DNA from: Candidatus Omnitrophota bacterium
GTDB lineage: Bacteria; Omnitrophota; Gorgyraeia; B26-G9
Reading direction: 5' to 3'
NCBI GenBank assembly: GCA_022013205.1
Contig: JAKLQT010000097.1
Location: 1 to 15,606 of the forward strand
Length of the DNA: 15,606 nucleotides
The position numbers and the translations under genes were made by a program. Of the stretch, positions 13,459 through 15,606 are shown piece after piece. The notes below the pieces were generated by a model. It saw only the letters and a program-made list of their open reading frames with translations. It did no database searches and had not been told where the DNA came from. Numbering within the stretch: the stretch's first letter is position 1; every line of letters starts with the position of its first letter.

Positions 13459-15306
13459 ATGGAAAAAAAGTTCAGCATTTTACAGGGGTTAAAATTAAAA
13501 GGAGGAAATATGTATAAGAAGGTATTGTCAGTTTTGGTTGTATGTTCTTTTATGATCTCTAATGTTTGTTTTGCTATGCCGGCAGTAGCACCAGCGCTGA
13601 ATTCCTCAGTAAAAAGCACTGTGGATAATATAGCAAGGGAGAGTGTTCTAGACAGCTCATTGCCTGAGGCAGAAAGGCTATCTAAAGTTGCCGAAATGGA
13701 CGCAATGTTTAATTCATTGACTGATGTAAAATTTACTGAGGTTAAAAAACTATGGGCTAAGATTAAAAATGAAAATGGTATTGAGGCAAAAGCTGAGGCA
13801 ATTAGAGTAGGTTTAATTCCTCTAGATGATAAAGTTTGGCAGATTAATTTAGAAGATGGAACTTCTCGTTATTTGACAACTAACGATCAAACAGGTGCGG
13901 TTGAGATTAGTGAAAATCGTCCACAGGGTTATGTCGCTAAAGGTTCAGATGAAGACTTAAAGGCCATGACAGAAGAAGCACTTTTAACCGAGAAACCGGT
14001 TTCTGCTGAGAGAAAAACCGCAGAGTCAGCAAAGTTGAGCGATGTTTTAGCTAAGGCTAGGAATACCTCAGCTGAAATTCAGCTTTCTAAAGTTTGGGAT
14101 GGTAACGGGAAAGAAACAGTAAGATTAGATGAGATTCTTGGTAAAATTCAAGCTAACTTTGACCGTCTTGGGATGGGAACTATTAATACTCAAGCAAAAG
14201 ACAAGGATACTTTCCTTAATTCCCTGTCTCTTGTTAATAGAATTTTAATTGGCAACAGGATGGAAGATGTATCTACAGATCTTATTATACATGAGATTTT
14301 AGAAAACATGGGATTTGAGCATGCAGATATACTTAAAATCCAAGCTGCTATACATGGAATTGATGTAGCTAATAGGAAAACAGAAGGGGAAATGGCAAAA
14401 ACTCTTAAAGCCATACAAGATCGTAAAAGTGCAGATATAAAAGAAGCTAATGAACCTGCCAATAAAATAACAAAGAACATGGGTGAAGAAATAGCAGACA
14501 CAAAACAAGCTGACAAATCATCCGAAGAAGTAGCAGTAGACATTTCAGAGAATGCTGTAAAAGCTGTTTTGGGTAACGAAGCTATTACTGCAAGTAAAGT
14601 TGCAGCAACAGACATAGGTGTTGCTGCGGTTAAGGCAAGCAGAGTATCATTACTTAATACTGGTAGCTTGAAAAGGCTTGCTGATGAAGAAGATGTAGAA
14701 AAAGTTGCGGCTATGTTGCAGTGGATTTCAGCCCTTGAGGATGTAAATGCGGAGATTCCCTTACTTGAAGCAAAGATGTTTGCTACATTAGATAACGCAG
14801 GAGAAATTGATCTAACTAATCTTGCTGCGACGCTCATTGATAGAATGCAAGGAATAAAGTTAAAAGAAGGTGCTGTTATTCATGTGTTTAGTGCAGGTGC
14901 TCACTACGCGGAATTACAGAAAAGAATTAATCTTTTGCTAGGCAGGGAGGATTGGCAGGGAAATCCGATTTTTAAATTTCATGAAGGTGATGAAGGAACC
15001 GTAAGTTTTACAGACAATGTTACAATGAACCGTGTTCATGTTATGCATACAGACTCAACTAAACAGGATAAGAATAATCAAAAACTTGCTGGAGCAAACT
15101 ATCATTTTATTAATGTTGATATTGAAGCTATTAATGGTTTGGCGCTTTTATCTGCAATACTGCAGGGTAAAAAGACAGATGCAATTAATAAAGTTTTGGC
15201 AGATATAGCAGCTGGTGAATTAGATCTGCTTCCTGCTGCGTTTGTTCTTAGTGATGAAATGCGTTTTAAAGTAGAAGTTGTAAAAGCTTTGTTACAGAAG
15301 GCATAA
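13459..15306 (+). CDS. Exported protein of unknown function with an HExxE patch (615 aa)
   Basis: I do not recognise this family. Two in-frame starts exist, each with its own strong ribosome binding site: ATG 13459 and ATG 13510 (residue 18). From residue 18 the protein begins with a textbook Sec signal peptide (MYKKVLSVLVVCSF, then NVCFA before MPAVA). From residue 1 it has a 17-residue basic extension. Residues ~125-160 look beta-rich, and the region is followed by charged helical stretches. At residues 266-288 the order N-x-M-x-D, LIIHEILE (His278, Glu279, Glu282) and FEH (Glu287, His288) parallels the zincin-like island of the first gene. Residues ~310-395 are a Lys/Glu/Ala-rich, probably disordered or coiled segment. 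Residues ~470-615 are mixed alpha/beta and contain a conspicuous SAGAHYAEL. The gene has its own promoter and a possible weak terminator, so it is probably monocistronic. Confidence 0.88.
   Translation: MEKKFSILQGLKLKGGNMYKKVLSVLVVCSFMISNVCFAMPAVAPALNSSVKSTVDNIARESVLDSSLPEAERLSKVAEMDAMFNSLTDVKFTEVKKLWAKIKNENGIEAKAEAIRVGLIPLDDKVWQINLEDGTSRYLTTNDQTGAVEISENRPQGYVAKGSDEDLKAMTEEALLTEKPVSAERKTAESAKLSDVLAKARNTSAEIQLSKVWDGNGKETVRLDEILGKIQANFDRLGMGTINTQAKDKDTFLNSLSLVNRILIGNRMEDVSTDLIIHEILENMGFEHADILKIQAAIHGIDVANRKTEGEMAKTLKAIQDRKSADIKEANEPANKITKNMGEEIADTKQADKSSEEVAVDISENAVKAVLGNEAITASKVAATDIGVAAVKASRVSLLNTGSLKRLADEEDVEKVAAMLQWISALEDVNAEIPLLEAKMFATLDNAGEIDLTNLAATLIDRMQGIKLKEGAVIHVFSAGAHYAELQKRINLLLGREDWQGNPIFKFHEGDEGTVSFTDNVTMNRVHVMHTDSTKQDKNNQKLAGANYHFINVDIEAINGLALLSAILQGKKTDAINKVLADIAAGELDLLPAAFVLSDEMRFKVEVVKALLQKA
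13500..13505 (+). promoter_or_regulatory. Second ribosome binding site, for the ATG at 13510
   Basis: AGGAGG followed by four bases and ATG 13510. It encodes part of the Lys-Gly-Gly of the longer form. This start gives a signal peptide of usual length. Confidence 0.6.
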
Positions 15307-15312
15307 TATGCT

Positions 15313-15330
15313 GGGCTTAGTGCCCGTTTT
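15313..15330 (+). terminator. Possible short intrinsic terminator
   Basis: GGGC (15313-15316) pairs with GCCC (15322-15325) over a five-base loop, followed by GTTTT. The stem is only four base pairs, so the call is weak, but its place seven bases after the stop is right. Confidence 0.4.
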
Positions 15331-15384
15331 AATGAAAGTTTTAGGAAGAGTTCTTTACAAGTTAATCAGTTCCAAATAGGTTGG

Positions 15385-15425
15385 GCGGGTGGGCGAAGAT
15401 GAAAAAACCGTCTTCGCTCACCCGC
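15385..15425 (+). repeat. Strong 15-bp GC-rich palindrome
   Basis: Left arm GCGGGTGGGCGAAGA (15385-15399) pairs with TCTTCGCTCACCCGC (15411-15425); the only imperfection is a G-T wobble, which would still pair in RNA. The loop is 11 bases with an A-run. TTTCTG follows, too little T for a classical terminator. Candidates are a REP/MITE-type repeat or a stem of a structured RNA. Confidence 0.85.
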
Positions 15426-15428
15426 TTT

Positions 15429-15467
15429 CTGTGTAAAAGGACTGCTGTGAAACACAGTCCTACACAG
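15429..15467 (+). repeat. Second hairpin in the 3' intergenic cluster
   Basis: CTGTGTA (15429-15435) pairs with TACACAG (15461-15467). Inside, either GGACTG pairs with CAGTCC, or GGA/TCC plus CTGTG/CACAG pair. It starts four bases after the preceding palindrome. Confidence 0.8.
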
Positions 15468-15508
15468 ATTATCGACGAGCAATCTGCGATTATCAGGAAA
15501 GTGAAAAA

Positions 15509-15600
15509 AGATTTTACTGAAAAATATTTTTCCTCATTCTCGACTGACATCCTGTCGCATCTATAACTTAAATCCGGGAAAACATTTCCCAGTAAAATCT
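15509..15600 (+). repeat. Long-range inverted repeat enclosing smaller hairpins
   Basis: AGATTTTACTG (15509-15519) is the exact complement of CAGTAAAATCT (15590-15600). Between them lie GACA/TGTC (15546-15556) and GGGAAA/TTTCCC (15576-15590, three-base loop). The latter shares one base with the right arm, so both can form only with slight fraying. No gene is supported in 15307-15606. Confidence 0.65.
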
Positions 15601-15606
15601 AAGCCG

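Noticed and set aside
13510..13587. Lipoprotein signal for the last protein because of a Cys in SNVCFA
   Set aside because: The residues before Cys (Ser-Asn-Val) do not fit a lipobox, while NVCFA followed by MPAVA fits an ordinary signal-peptidase I site.
14190..14837. Minus-strand open frame of 215 codons
   Set aside because: It sits opposite the last gene and is low-complexity Ser/Ala/Ile-rich, as expected from the complement of Ala/Lys/Glu codons. It is not a credible gene.
14875..14940. SAGAHYAEL in the last protein as a second Tiki-type GxxH motif
   Set aside because: There is no preceding Arg-Asp/Asn helix, and no N-terminal His/Glu pair in the right order. The likeness is limited to a few residues.
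15381..15566. Small + strand ORF of 61 codons
   Set aside because: It starts at a TTG without a ribosome binding site and reads straight through two strong hairpins. Its coding potential is best explained by the repeat itself.

Overview
The window is a moderately AT-rich piece of bacterial DNA in which every gene lies on the + strand. It carries four genes for very large or exported proteins, plus one small transposase gene. Strong AGGAGG-type ribosome binding sites, Sec signal peptides and giant Ala/Lys/Glu-rich repeat proteins that match no common enzyme suggest an uncultured Gram-negative lineage. My best guess is the Omnitrophota (OP3) or a PVC relative. This rests on general protein style, not on a marker gene, so hold it at moderate to low confidence. 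The standard bacterial code fits: long ORFs free of TGA, and one TGA stop.

Layout: (1) 1-5124 is the 3' part of a giant TPR-like protein gene that is open at the left edge. It contains two nearly identical 220-bp copies, two diverged ~170-residue modules and a zincin-like island with an HExxE motif. (2) 5207-10447 encodes a 1746-residue exported protein. Its N-terminal ~500 residues look like a Tiki/TraB-type fold (His, Glu, Arg-Asp and GxxH landmarks). Seven degenerate 75-86-residue repeats follow, then a C-terminal region I do not recognise. (3) 10572-11313 is a compact mobile element: a REP-associated (Y1/HUH) transposase between two 33-nt palindromes that are inverted copies of each other. 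(4) 11459-13198 encodes a 579-residue exported paralog of the N-terminal module of (2), with its own good promoter. (5) 13459-15306 encodes an exported 615-residue protein of unknown function, also with its own promoter and with two possible translation starts. (6) 15307-15606 has no convincing gene but is dense in strong hairpins.

How they may work together: four of the five proteins belong to one style, and three of those show a signal peptide (the start of the first is not visible). Two share the Tiki-like module, and two share an HExxE patch. The two strong promoters, upstream of (4) and (5), share a near-identical extended -10 element, so those genes may be co-regulated. The transposon sits exactly between the two Tiki-like paralogs. 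This is consistent with a tandem duplication later separated by insertion. No substrate or pathway can be read from the sequence, and all functional statements beyond the transposase are inference.
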